This document shows, piece by piece, positions 23,801 through 34,158 of a stretch of DNA of 64,000 nt. The notes below the pieces were generated by a model. It was given only the letters and a program-made list of their open reading frames with translations, made no database searches and was not told the DNA's origin. The DNA lies in the NCBI GenBank assembly GCA_034770075.1, contig CM068386.1, positions 45,607,990 to 45,671,989 on the forward strand. Reading direction: 5' to 3'. The stretch's first letter is position 1; each line of letters starts with the position of its first letter. The position numbers and the translations under genes are program-made. The stretch is from Aralia elata. Its lineage: Eukaryota; Streptophyta; Magnoliopsida; Apiales; Araliaceae.

Positions 23801-24751
23801 AAGGACAAGTTATCATACTTTGGCAAGGAACGCTTAAGGCAAGTTCTTTCAGTAACTTGTTGACTGGTTTAAATGTAGTGATATACATGACTTGATTACT
23901 AAATCTTTCATTGTTATGTGAATTATATGCGAGCATGATTAAAGTGTGCACAATGTGCAATTATGTGACTATATTGTTCTATGTGAAACTTGAATTATTG
24001 TAAATATACAATGTGAGATACATGAGGTGTGTTATGAGATGCATGATGCATATATATAGATGAATTGCATAAGATTTATAATGCATGAGAAAGATGCATA
24101 GTATGAGAATCATGATGCATGGATAAAGTGCAAACTTATGTGTTACGTGAAGCATGAAATGTGAAAACTGTTAGTTCTTGCTGAGCCGTCGCGCTCATTC
24201 TTGCAAAAATAAAACTTTTGCAGATTTATAATACAATGCAATTATTTTGATATCGTGATGATAAGGATTAGAGGCGCATGGAAACAGGAAGGTTGCTAAA
24301 TGTTCCTTTATTGTAATTATTTAGCTGTGATGACGGTATATGATGTACGTAAATTTGACTATGTAAACCTTGAGTTAAAAATGAAGGTTATACATCATAG
24401 TAGTTAAGATGTGATTATGTAAATTACTTGTTACAGTAAACTAGAAGGATGATGATGTTGTATAAAGGACATTATAACGAATTATAGTTATTGAATAACT
24501 TTGCGAATATTCAGGGATTGACTAAAGTTAGAATCTGAACCTTACGTCCACACATGAGATTATTTAGAGGATCATGGTATTTATTCAACCTTGATCATGT
24601 ATTATTAAAGGTCTTCGTGCCTGGGACTGGATTAGGATATGTTGTAATATTATTATAATTGCATTAATGTAGTAAGCCTATATTGTATGGGTAGTACCGT
24701 GACGCGCCGGAATCGGGTTCAAGGTAAGACCCGAGTTTCGGGGGCGTTACA
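20819..24751 (+). mobile_element. Tekay/Del-type solo LTR (copy e, 3.9 kb)
   Basis: It starts TGTGACAACTCGG and ends CGGGGGCGTTACA, with AGTTC on both sides. The head is unusual: AACGATCGCGA-starting segments follow at 21009 and 21343, a tandem repetition of the LTR start. It also holds a (GA)n run at 22030-22049, GC-rich palindromes at 22850-22970 and a TGAGC/GCTCA stem with TTTTGCAG at 24180-24223. The Lys-rich tail of the other copies is not preserved here. A purine-rich 160-residue open frame at 21779-22261 looks like composition, not a gene. Confidence 0.8.
22850..22970. repeat. Cluster of CCTAGG-centred GC palindromes in LTR copy e
   Basis: GCGCCTAGGCGC occurs twice (near 22854 and 22940) and GTGCCTAGGCAC once (near 22907). 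All three are perfect 12-bp palindromes. The middle one differs from the others at two mirrored positions, so the pairing is kept. Confidence 0.7.
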
Positions 24752-26381
24752 AGTTCAACTCCAAATCCTTTGTGTTCTCCTTGAATTCTACCGATTAGAT
24801 TCCTTCTTTTGATTAATGCAGGCCACCCAAGTGTTTGGCCTCTAGAGGTCATCCACCAAGGAATAATATGCATTCAAGAAGATGGGCATTGACCAAACCC
24901 TAGTTTCTATATCTATAAAAATTGCAAGTACTCTCCCAACTATTGGAAGTGTCTCTAACTGTCTAACATTTTTCATAATAAGACTTCTCTTATTTATAGA
25001 TGTAGGCAACCCTCCTAAACTATTTAGGAATAGGGTTTTATTTAATTAATTAAACTCTTTTAATTAATTAGTCTCCTAACCCAATTAGGAACTTATGAGA
25101 GTACTTATAATTAATTCCTAAACCATTTAGAAATTAAATAATAATAGTAATAATATTAATAAGACTCCTCTTATTAATTTGTATTTAATATTTCTAAAAT
25201 ATTAAATAATAAATATTAAGCTATTTAATTTATTCTATCACCATAGCACAAATTAAATATACTTAACATATTATTACGATTATGTCATTTACTTCTTAAA
25301 TAAATATTTTTCTTTTGCGATGTGACCCTTTAGGTTCTCCATATTAAACCGGTTGTGAATAAATAAATTAGAACAATTCTAATCTTATTTAAATAAATAA
25401 ATTAAACTATTTAATTCATTTAAATAAATTATATTTATTCTACAATAAGGGTAAGCCACCTTAGCGATCAACGACTTTCTATTTAATATAGATTTCAACA
25501 TTAATCATAAAAGAACCTTTCAGTGAATAGTTACCGTACAATTCAATCCTTCTACCATATAATGTCTCAATCAAATATAAGACATGGAATTACTGTCAAG
25601 TCTTATTTTATTTGATTATACGTATTTCGATTCTCAAATGCGCAACTCTGATTAATGCAAATTAGAAACACCTTTCTAATTTCATTCTGCTTTGGCCAAA
25701 GACTTCTAAGTTGTCATTTATCGAATCACATAGGACATTCTCTTCTTTTTACTAGAAGTGGTAGATTCTTTGTCGACCATTTAACTATCTCCATGTACAA
25801 CTTATTATACCCAATCATACCCTTTGATATATACCCTAAGGGTCTTAAGGGACATATAAAGTATAACTCATCATACACAAGATACTATGATGATCTCAAG
25901 TCTAAGGATCACTTATACTACTATCACATAAGGAATTCCTATTGACAGACAAGTAAAACTCCATTATGTATTCCTTTAGCGAGCCACGTTCAGTGAACTT
26001 ATTTTCCAATAAGCACATACATACTTGCTTTAGTGTCTCCACACAAATGATTATGAGATCAATCATACTCTTCTTAAGAGCAAGCAAAGTATGTATCAAT
26101 CTATCCGGATTCACTAATCCCCTTTTAGTAATCCAACGATTAGGAACGATTTTAGTTTGTGAGCTATCTAGAATTTAGATCTCATTAGCATGATCATCAT
26201 CATGATTCTAAAAGCATTGCTCAAAACTATAGGTTTATCACATATATAATAACAACACCATGTAGATAAAGTAAATGCCTTTAATAAATAAATTCTTTTA
26301 TTAATAAATGAATAAGATTACAAAGTATATGCTACATCATATCAAATATGATTAGCTTACGTGCATACTACTTTCACTTCT

Positions 26382-26690
26382 TTGATCGCCTCATTCTTCT
26401 CTAGTTTGAACAGTTCATACTCTTGCATCAACATGTTTAGTTTCACCTCTTTCACCTTGGATGTTCCTTCATGACTCATGATGATGGTATCCCAGATTTC
26501 TTTTGTCGTATTGTAAGCAGAAACTTTGTCAATTTCTGATTGAACCATTCCGCTCAACATAGTATTCATGGCTTTCGAGTCGTAGGACACCATATATGAT
26601 TCATTAGCATCCATTTCCATAAGAGTCTTTGATCTGCCATCATCATGCCTTGGAATGACGGGTCCGTTGTCAACCACCCACTATTCCTAT
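26382..26690 (-). pseudogene. E gag N-terminal half
   Basis: A 106-residue frame from 26677 gives ANESYMVSYDSKAMNTML, then EIWDTIIMSHEGTSKVKEVK, the core of the copia Gag (UBN2-type) domain. It runs straight into element F at the CTTCT target site and continues at 5854 on the other side of F. The start codon region upstream contains stops. Confidence 0.8.
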
Positions 26691-26852
26691 GGATCCTTTT
26701 TGAGGTATATCTTCATTCTGAATTTTCAAAAATTAAAATTCTCACTGCCGAGCAACAATGGTAGCCTATTGGTGGACTAGTCGTCTTGTGAATTGAGATG
26801 TGCCATAGGATCTTACCCTACGGTCTGCAAAGACAATCGTTAGTAGAGCCAA

Positions 26853-26864
26853 GCTCTAATACCA
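26853..26864 (-). other. E primer-binding site
   Basis: The minus strand reads TGGTATTAGAGC two bases beyond the LTR edge at 26867. It matches the initiator tRNA-Met type site with one change. Confidence 0.75.
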
Positions 26865-26866
26865 AA

Positions 26867-28080
26867 TGAAATTTCGTGTGTGCACTCCTAGAAGGGGGGT
26901 TGAATAGGTGTATGTGATTGAATTGATTAACAATGACAAATTTTAAATTTTCTGCTACAGAATTAATCCAAACGGGTAGAACATGTCTGATTTAGTGTCT
27001 GTATTAATCTGTTACTAAAAACCAAGTTATCCAGATGGGTGTGATCTGTCTGTTTGGTATCTGTATTAAACTGTTACTAAGAACCTTCTTTATATTACTT
27101 CTGATTTAACGATGCAGTGTATGCAGATGTATGTGTAGTGAAGAATTAAGCAAGATAGACAAGATAATTAGCAAACTACAAACACACCAAGAATTGTACT
27201 TGGTTCGGCCCCTTATACTTCTACTTTACGGGCCTACATCCAAGGCCAAGTATCAATCGATATCCAACAGGTTTTTATTAATTAATTCTTTAATTAATTA
27301 CAAAACTTCCTATACAAATAAGCTCTGAAGATTGTTGGACACCACTGCCCCCTTTGTACAACTACTTACACCACTAGAACTATTTGCACCACTGTAACTT
27401 TAGAGCTTCCTTTGTATAGGCATATCCACCACTAGATCAAACACAAACCAAACTAGGCTTGAATACAAGTTTTAACAAGAAGAAAAATGATTACAAGATA
27501 TAACTATGAATTTCCAGTAATAAGAATTTAAGAACAAGGCAAGAATAATTTGCAAGAAAATTTTTTTGTATAAGCACTCTTGTTTTTCTTTTCTTCGGTG
27601 TCTGAAGCTTTGGCCGTGATATAAAGGGAAAAAGACAATGGCACAAACACTAATCACGTTGGAATAGATTACTGAAAATTAGCAAACCCAACGAAATACA
27701 ATTTCAAAGTGATAAGGAAGGTTTTTGACTTTTGAAAATAGACAGCTTGAAATTAAGGATAAGATCTCAACTGATAGAAAAAATTTAATCACAGAAAATC
27801 AACCCAGTCAACTTTTTAGGAAAGATCTTGATTTTGATAAATCTTTAGAAATCATAACTGCAAATATGCTCAACTGATTTAGTTTCCAATTTGATATAAA
27901 TTCTCAACATATTAGAATTTTAAAACCATGGAACTTTTTAAAAGACTTTTCCAACAAACTAAAAAATTGTCTTGCAATTAAAAGCTTAAGCTAGAAATTC
28001 TTACAGCATTTCTCAAGTAAGAAATTTCCTAGGGACCTAATCCAGTAGTGTCTCTTAGACTCTTTCTCCACAATAGACCT
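26867..28080 (-). repeat. E 5' LTR (outer edge approximate)
   Basis: The left edge TGAAATTTCGTGTGTGCAC adjoins the PBS. The GTGCACTCCTAGAAGGGGGG and CTTGGTTCGGCCCCTTATAC words are familiar from Sirevirus LTRs. The right edge is set near 28080 from typical length only; there is no second LTR in the window to define it. Confidence 0.55.
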
Positions 28081-29126
28081 CTCGAAATTCAGTACTCATT
28101 TAGCAGCTATATATGATCAGCCCAAACCTGTAAAGCACAAACCATCTTCATACAAAATATATTATTATCATTAAAACAAAACATATAAACCAACAAAACA
28201 AACTGCCAAATGGTTTTGTACGCCGGTTAATGGAGAGAGAAAGCATGTCCAATTTTCAATAACCCTTCTCAATAATGAAAAACAATAATTGTAAAACTCA
28301 ATGATTGGAGTTTAAATCATTGTCTTGTTTTAGGACTTCTTAAAATAAAAATCATTTCCAAAAATGATACCCCTCCATTCTATAGAAAGAGTTCAATTTA
28401 ATTTTTTTTCTTAGCCAATTTTTAAAATCTTAAAATTTAAAATTAATGTAAATTTATTTTATATTGATAACGCAATAGTTAGTAGAAACTACTTAAATTA
28501 ATAGTATTGCTAAATACAAAATTATTATTTCAAAAAACTAGAATAAATTCAAATCATAATATGAATTTTAAAATTTTGCTAATTAACTCGAATAAAAAAA
28601 TTGCTTTTTGTGGAAACCATATACTCCAAAACTTTAAGCTTAGATTTAGAGAGGAATATTTTTTCCCTTTTAAAGAGACCCTCCCCTAGATATATCTTCT
28701 TGTTATCATCAAACTCTTGTTTCATTGTTATTTTTTCCTTTGGTGAAATTTTATTTTTTCTTAATTTAAAATTATATCTTTGTTCTTTCTCCACTGTAGC
28801 GGAAGTCATTTTTCTCCTATTACTAGAAGTCATTTTTCTCCTATTGAGAAATCGTATATTCTCTTTATGTAGAAAATTGATACAATATCCCTATATTCGT
28901 CAAATAAAAGAGGACTGAAAGTAGGATTCTTTTTCTGATAAGAGGATTCAATTTTCTTAAGGATATGCCACCATTTAGTAATGGTGGCATATTGTTATAA
29001 AATAATATAATGTTCTTATATTCATCATCATAATTTTTTAATATTATGTTATCATTATTAAATATTATCATTATTAAATTAGTAATTTATTATTTTTAGA
29101 AGTAAATATATAATAAAATATAGGGC

Positions 29127-29514
29127 TTACAGAGATACCTTTAGGGTATATAAGTTATATATCCTAGTTTCGTAAAATGATTTTATATTAATTTTTTAAC
29201 AAAATTAAATTGTACGGATGAAAAGATCATACAAAAATATGAGATATTATAAAATTTTATTTAATTTATAATGGTGTAATATTATTATTATAACCTCATA
29301 AAATAAGTATATTTTTTGATGACTTAGATTTATTGAACTTTTATTAATATAAAGTCATCGATAACATACCAAATTATATGAAATTTCATATATTTAAATA
29401 TTTTTGTATGTTCATTGTATCCGTACGGTTAAATTTATCTAAAATACCTAAATATTGACATATTAACCCTATAAGGTATACTAGTTATATATATGGCCTC
29501 TAGGGTATCTCCCT
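29127..29514. mobile_element. Foldback/MITE-like element with long inverted repeats
   Basis: The left arm GAGATACCTTTAGGGTATAT and the inverted right arm GAGATACCCTAGAGGCCATA pair. A second pairing block (GTACGGATGAAAAGATCATAC against inverted GTACGGATACAATGAACATAC) follows at the same distance. Arms extend over more than 100 bp each. The target duplication is not certain and there is no coding capacity. Confidence 0.6.
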
Positions 29515-29593
29515 TTTTCATTAAAATATATTTTAATTTTAACTCTTTTTGTAAAAAAGGAATGACTAAAATTAAGAAAATCAAAGGGAGAAG

Positions 29594-29857
29594 AAAACTT
29601 AAACTATTAGAAAGAGACACCAATAATATCTCATGCTAATACTCTCTTAAATATAATTTTATAAAGAATGGACAAATTAAAGTGCATTTGTACTACTAAA
29701 TAACTAATTCATCTAAAAGTTTAAGAAAACTTAAACTATTAGAAAGAGACACCAATAATATCTCATGTTAATACTCTCTCAAATATAATTTTATAAAGAA
29801 AGAACAAATTAAAGTGTATTTATACTACTAAATAATTAATTTATCTAAAAGTTTAAA
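29594..29857. repeat. 132-bp tandem duplication
   Basis: Two copies start at 29594 and 29726 with AAAACTTAAACTATTAGAAA and differ at only a few positions. A short decayed third start follows near 29852. Confidence 0.85.
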
Positions 29858-30027
29858 CTATTTATTAAAAAAAAGTACCAATAATGAATATCATGATAGT
29901 AGAGTGGGAGTAAGTAAAGGAAGATTCTACTCAAGAGTCACAATGCTTGTACACAAAACTTTACATTTGAACATTGGCACAAGGTTCACATCTTGACCCT
30001 ACAACAATGCCAAAATTCAACAGCTAT

Positions 30028-30147
30028 AATGTAGAGAGAGAATCAGTGTTGCTTAAAAATAATAAAGTGTTCCTTCTTTAAAAATATTAATATCAAGTCT
30101 TCTTGTGCCTTTCCTCTTTTATTGAAAAACAAAAGAACAAAATCTCT
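30028..30147. repeat. Dispersed repeat shared with 63363-63474
   Basis: GTAGAGAGAGAATCAGTGTT and AATAAAGTGTTCCTTCTTT have close counterparts 33 kb away in the same orientation, over about 115 bp. The family is not recognised. Confidence 0.6.
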
Positions 30148-30792
30148 CTCTTTAAAATTCTTCAGATAATTGGATAATTTTACCTTGACGCATCCTCTGG
30201 TAAAATTCAACCGCAGATCAACACGATTTAGCTTCTTTAACCCACTTTAGTGTTGATGTGGATATCAATTAGCATACTAATTTGAAATCAAAACAAAATC
30301 AACCTACAAAAATTTCAACTCTTTCCCAGACTTTGATTGTGACAAATGTTCAAAAACCAAATCCTCTACCAATTTTCACAACCAAATCCATCAATAACCG
30401 TACCAACAAAATGAAAAAAGCCATTGAATCACCCAAAAGTAGCATATTTGGAGAAGGGAACAAGAAGGAATTATTGTTCCGTTATCGATAGATGTGGTGT
30501 TTCACATTCGTCGCATGCGCATACACAAGACACTAACACACATGTTTGGAACCCAATTTAATTCAAAAGCTTAAGTCATTAGGTCTTGAGCCTATTCATG
30601 TATATTAATCATTCACACTTTTATTATTTCTCCGATATGGGACTCCAACTCACTTGTAATATCCTAACAAAAGTAAGAGTAAGGTGTGTGTGTTTAATTT
30701 CAGTCAAAACTTAAATAAAAAAAATAAAAAAAAAGGTAAGAGTAAAATTATCTAAAAATAAAAATTGCCCTATTGCACTTTATATAGTAGAG

Positions 30793-31289
30793 TGTTGGGG
30801 TGTGTTTATTTGAGCCCAATGGATATGGTGGGTTATTGTCCACGTGGAGGTATGTTCCCATGTAGGATTCTGTTTGGGCAGTGGGAGAATATTAAGGAAT
30901 CAAGGATTTTTAACTGTATTTAATTTCCAACTCCTAAGGAAAGTGTCCGGATATAATTCGACTTTCTTCCTTTAAGGAGATTGAGTTTAATCCTATTATG
31001 GTATCTAACCTAATGATGAGTTCTATTTCTATGCGAGGACGGACATGAAGTTGATGGCGTGTGATCACTATAAATACAAGGTTAGATCCTAATTTACAGG
31101 TAATCAACTTTTTCAGCACTAAAGTATTAAGCCTCAATTGTTAAACCTTATTCAGCCTATACTTATTCTCATACCAGAGCTATCCTCTGGCGGCGAAAAC
31201 CGTCAGTTCTCTGAGTGTGGTTTCGTTTCTGTGCAGGATTGGACGCGCAGTTTGATGATTGGGCGCGAGGACGAATCGTGGCGTTAACA
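30793..31289 (+). repeat. A 5' LTR (497 bp)
   Basis: It starts TGTTGGGGTGTG and ends GGCGTTAACA. The TATAAATA box is at 31069-31076 and the U5 has TTTCTGTGCAGGATTGGACG. The 3' LTR is 259 bp longer because of an internal duplication. Confidence 0.9.
31069..31076 (+). promoter_or_regulatory. TATA box of A 5' LTR
   Basis: TATAAATA lies in GATCACTATAAATACAAGG, 213 bp before the LTR end. The same box occurs in the 3' LTR. Confidence 0.7.
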
Positions 31290-31290
31290 T

Positions 31291-31307
31291 TGGTGCTAGA
31301 AGGAGGG
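31291..31307 (+). other. A primer-binding site
   Basis: TGGTGCTAGAAGGAGGG starts two bases after the LTR end. The same site with one change (TGGCGCTAGAAGGAGGG) is found in D at 53954, which links the two families. I do not assign the tRNA. Confidence 0.75.
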
Positions 31308-31363
31308 CCTCTTTAGTGCTTGATAATTTTCAATCACACAGTATTTATTGATCAGAAATAATA

Positions 31364-32758
31364 GTGTCAAGTAAGGCAAAGACGGTGTCGGCACATGGTG
31401 AATCTACGGCTAGTCTTTCTCAACCCAGAGGTTTGGTCGAAGATAGACTGGGACCATCAAGGAGTATATCAGATAGGCTGGGCCCCCAAAGTCATTCAGT
31501 GGGCCCAACTGATCCACGGATGACGATCGTTAGGAGAAAATTGTTCTCGACCACTCAAAAAACGTCAGGTTATGATAGTCGTGCTGAAGACCAGAATTAT
31601 AGGCCGGGTCAAAGTCGTGACGAAAGGGAGACAATACTGGCTAAAAGGATGCAACGGCGAAAAGATGTCGTAGAAGCCATACGCCTTCAACAGAAAGAGT
31701 TGGATAAGCAGTTGGCGTCGCTGTTAGATGGAGAAGAAGTTTCCTCCAGTCGTTATCGGTGTCAGGAAGTTTCGCCAAGGGACCGATCCAATATATACCG
31801 TTCGGACGGTTCTTGGCATGAAAGGAACAGGCTTAGGAGTCGCTCTCAGGAGAGGATCGGCTGACGAAGTCGATCCCGTGACAGGAGCAGGCAGCAGAGC
31901 CGCTCTCGAGAAGCAAACAGTGGATGTAGGGGAAGATCCGAAAGGAGAAGGCGAAGGGTCTCTCCGGATCATGATAGGGATAGGCGAGAGCCATCCCCTC
32001 GAAGGGAAATTCCCGAGGCACCAGCCCGAAAGGACGGGGATAGGCAAGAGCCATCCTCTCGAACAGGAGTTCCCGAGGCACATGCCCGGAAGGACGGGGA
32101 TAGGCGAGAGTCATCCCCTCAAACAGTAGATCCCGAGGCTTTAGCCTGGAGGGTTGTAGAGCTGGAGAGGGTGCTCGCAATAGTTAACCAGGAGAAGGAG
32201 GCTTCGATAAGTTTGACTTCGCCATTCTCCCTAGAAATCGATCGGGTTCGGACCGATCCTAGCAAGAAGGTCCCGCACATGGAGAATTACGATGGGACGG
32301 GAGACCCGTTTGATCATAGCCAGGCATATGACCGGCTAATGAACTACTATGACTACTCTGATGCTGCCAAGTGTCAGATGTTTATTACAACTTTGAGGAA
32401 TGAGGCTCGGCAGTGGATGACATCTCTGCCCCCGAACTCTATTTCGTCATGGAAGGAGCTTTGTGATAGGTTTCACAGTCGGTTCGGGAGTAATAAAAGG
32501 AGGGGAAAGCCAACAGCCTCTTTAATGCAAATAAGGCAATACTCCAATGAGACACTTGGCCAGTACGTAAGACGGTTCCGAGAGACAGTCGGAGCAGTGT
32601 CGAATTTGAACGGTCATCAGGCCCTCGGATACTTTACCACCAGACTAGATGTTGTGAAATTGAAGAAGTTAGTAAAGGATATGATGTTCGATGCCCCGAA
32701 GGACTTGGTCGAAGCCTATGACAAAGCAGATAAATTTATCACAATTGAAGAGGTAATG
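31364..32758 (+). pseudogene. A gag, first part, one in-frame stop
   Basis: One reading frame runs from 31364 to the B insertion with a single TGA at 31862-31864, probably a CGA-to-TGA change at a CpG. The N-terminal 170 residues are basic and polar (AIRLQQKELDKQLASLL). An Arg/Ser/Asp-rich stretch with three 20-residue repeats (31979-32158) follows. The capsid-like domain then contains HMENYDGTGDPFDHSQAYDR, FITTLRNEARQWMTSLPPNS and SLMQIRQYSNETLGQYVRRF, typical of Tat-type Gag. The gene continues at 46446 (MCSLKPNAAERPK). Confidence 0.8.
31979..32158 (+). repeat. 60-bp in-frame repeat in A gag (3 units)
   Basis: Units start at 31979, 32039 and 32099 and encode DRREPSPRREIPEAPARKDG-like 20-mers. 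Charged DR/RE and SP content gives an SR-protein-like look. The period is a multiple of three. Confidence 0.75.
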
Positions 32759-33693
32759 TGATGAGGACATCCTTAGTTTAGAAGCCCATGACGAAACCCA
32801 AGCGGATCCATTGCATATATCACTTGGACCCATTACGAGGACTCGGGCTAAACGCCTCAAAAAAGGACTTAACGGGATGATTCATGAATTATGGAACAAG
32901 GTTGGAACAAGTACGGAGAACGTAGAGACGGGATACAAGTACGCGAAGATCATCAACACATTGATAGCAAGTGTACCCAAAGCACCGCAATAGACTTCAC
33001 TGTTGCTAAAAACTGACATTCTTGGATTGCGGGATTCCTTCCCCAAAACAGGGTTCCATGTTTTAGGTAATGGTGTTTTCCACCAATTGTTCCCTTCCCT
33101 AAAACAAGGTTCCGTGTTTTAAGTAATGGTATTTTTTACCAATTGTTTCCTTCCCTAAAACAAGGTTCCATGTTTTAAGTAATGGTGTTTTCCACCAATT
33201 GTTTCTTTTCCCAAAACAAGGTTCCTTGTTTTATGTAATGGTGTTTTTTTAGGGTTTGTTTGATTTTAGATTGTTCTCAAGCTTAGTATAAATAGGCTTC
33301 ATGATGTAATTGTTTAAGACACCAATTTTCAGCATTATCAATATTATTGTGAGTTTGTTTCTCTACTTGTGGTTCTTTGAAGAATTCCTAAGTATTCCTT
33401 AGTTTTCTTGAGAGATTCATAATTGACTTATCATACAACCATTCATAGTTGTGTGTGGCGTCTTCTACCGCATCAATCGTCGATTGTACTAAGATTACCG
33501 CTTCAACATAAGCGAGGGGTCGAGGTGTCGTTGGTGTTCATCTTACGCATAATTCATTTGCAAGCAATTGTACCAAGATTACCGTCTACATATAGGCGAG
33601 GGGTTAAGGTGTTGCAAGCTATCCATCCTATCAACTTGTTATAAACGATCAGGGCGACGACCACCTCACGCAAGCGTGCCGTGGAGTCTATCA
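32759..33693 (+). repeat. B 5' LTR (935 bp)
   Basis: It starts with the tail of the pol coding sequence (residues from DEDILSLE to a stop near 32991), then four 57-bp repeats (33039-33248), TATAAATA at 33287-33294 and a U5 ending GGAGTCTATCA. The two LTRs differ in repeat number (four against five) and by scattered changes. Confidence 0.9.
33039..33248. repeat. 57-bp tandem repeats in B 5' LTR (4 units)
   Basis: Each unit holds CCCTAAAACAAGGTTCCATG, TTTTAAGTAATGG and TTTTCCACCAATTG. The array starts about 45 bp after the stop codon of the LTR-encoded pol tail and ends about 40 bp before the TATA box. Confidence 0.85.
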
Positions 33694-33695
33694 TT

Positions 33696-33703
33696 TGGTA
33701 TCA
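33696..33703 (+). other. B primer-binding site core
   Basis: TGGTATCA lies three bases after the LTR end. C has the longer match TGGTATCAGAGC. Confidence 0.75.
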
Positions 33704-34129
33704 AATCTAAGTTCCTATCAAGTTACTTATCTTTACTTTTATTGTTGGATTTTAGTCACACACAAAAAACTGCAAAAAAAGAAAAAAAACTGCAAAAAAT
33801 ATATTGTAGAAAATTATTATTGTTAATTGCTATTATTGGGATTTCATTTACAAAGAATCATATTTGACGATTGTGAAGTCTTGTTGGTATTCCGAGAGTC
33901 ATACTTTCTATATTGTATTCTTGATAAGTTCTTATTGGATTGAAATTAGAAAATTGAGGTAATATTGTGTGAATTCAAAAAGAACCTATTAGAGAGAACT
34001 ACGAGCGGAAAAAGGCAAGAGTAGTGAGATTACTAGAGGGTAAAAGCCATTAGTGTGATACACGAGCGTTTCATATTTGTGTAAAATATTGTTTGAGCGA
34101 AACACGTAAGGGAGTGGTGAGGAACTTGT

Positions 34130-34153
34130 TTTCTACTAACCTTTGTTTTGCAG
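34130..34153 (+). promoter_or_regulatory. Branch-point and splice-acceptor-like site before B gag
   Basis: TCTACTAACC followed by TTTGTTTTGCAG ends at 34153, just before the gag ATG. A possible donor GAGGTAATATT lies near 33955. Element C keeps TCTACTAATC and TTTATTTTGCAG at the same place. Splicing is an inference. Confidence 0.4.
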
Positions 34154-34158
34154 AAAAT

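Larger units (their letters stand above)
5860..26376 (-). mobile_element. Angela/Tork-like Ty1/copia retrotransposon F with three nested solo LTRs
   Basis: The element runs on the minus strand: 5' LTR 26376-20626, PBS 20624-20612, long leader, gag from 18672, then zinc knuckle, protease, integrase, RT and RNase H down to about 7690, PPT, and 3' LTR 7673-5860. Without nested insertions it is about 9.1 kb. Angela/Tork is inferred from the gag start, the RT block YGLKQAS and the RNase H tail HFHLIRKIIERGEV. All coding parts carry stops. Solo LTRs at 8269-12171, 14386-17967 and 20819-24751 inserted later, each with its own 5-bp duplication. Confidence 0.85.
20626..26376 (-). repeat. F 5' LTR, interrupted by solo LTR copy e
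   Basis: The left piece is 20626-20818 and the right piece 24757-26376, together 1813 bp and colinear with 5860-7673. The terminal dinucleotides TG/CA are intact here. A 5-bp duplication AGTTC (20814-20818 and 24752-24756) marks the inserted LTR. Confidence 0.9.
1976..28080 (-). mobile_element. Sirevirus-like Ty1/copia retrotransposon E, decayed, split by F
   Basis: The order on the minus strand is 5' LTR (26867 to about 28080), PBS (26853-26864), gag (26690-26382, interrupted, resuming at 5854), zinc knuckle, protease/integrase (4460-3190), repeat linker (3165-2851) and RT (2640-1976). The rest of RT, RNase H and the 3' LTR lie off the left side. Sirevirus assignment rests on the LTR start after GTGCACTCCTAGAAGGGGGG, the WVPK-type motif before protease and the RT motif NKARLVAQGYNQ. 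Many stops and frameshifts make it non-functional. The outer (right) LTR edge is approximate because no second LTR is in view. Confidence 0.75.
28081..30792. other. AT-rich intergenic DNA between stacks E and A
   Basis: No gene is recognised. It contains a 20-bp duplicate GAAGTCATTTTTCTCCTATT at about 28800-28845, a foldback element (29127-29514), a 132-bp tandem duplication (29594-29857), a repeat shared with 63363-63474 (30028-30147), and at 30495-30670 a CTCCGATATGGGACTCC-bearing stretch that resembles a common dispersed plant repeat from memory. Confidence 0.6.

Noticed and set aside
34106..34153. A 48-nt mini-intron between GTAAGG and TTTTGCAG before B gag
   Set aside because: Too short for a plant intron. 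If the acceptor is used, a donor further upstream is more likely.
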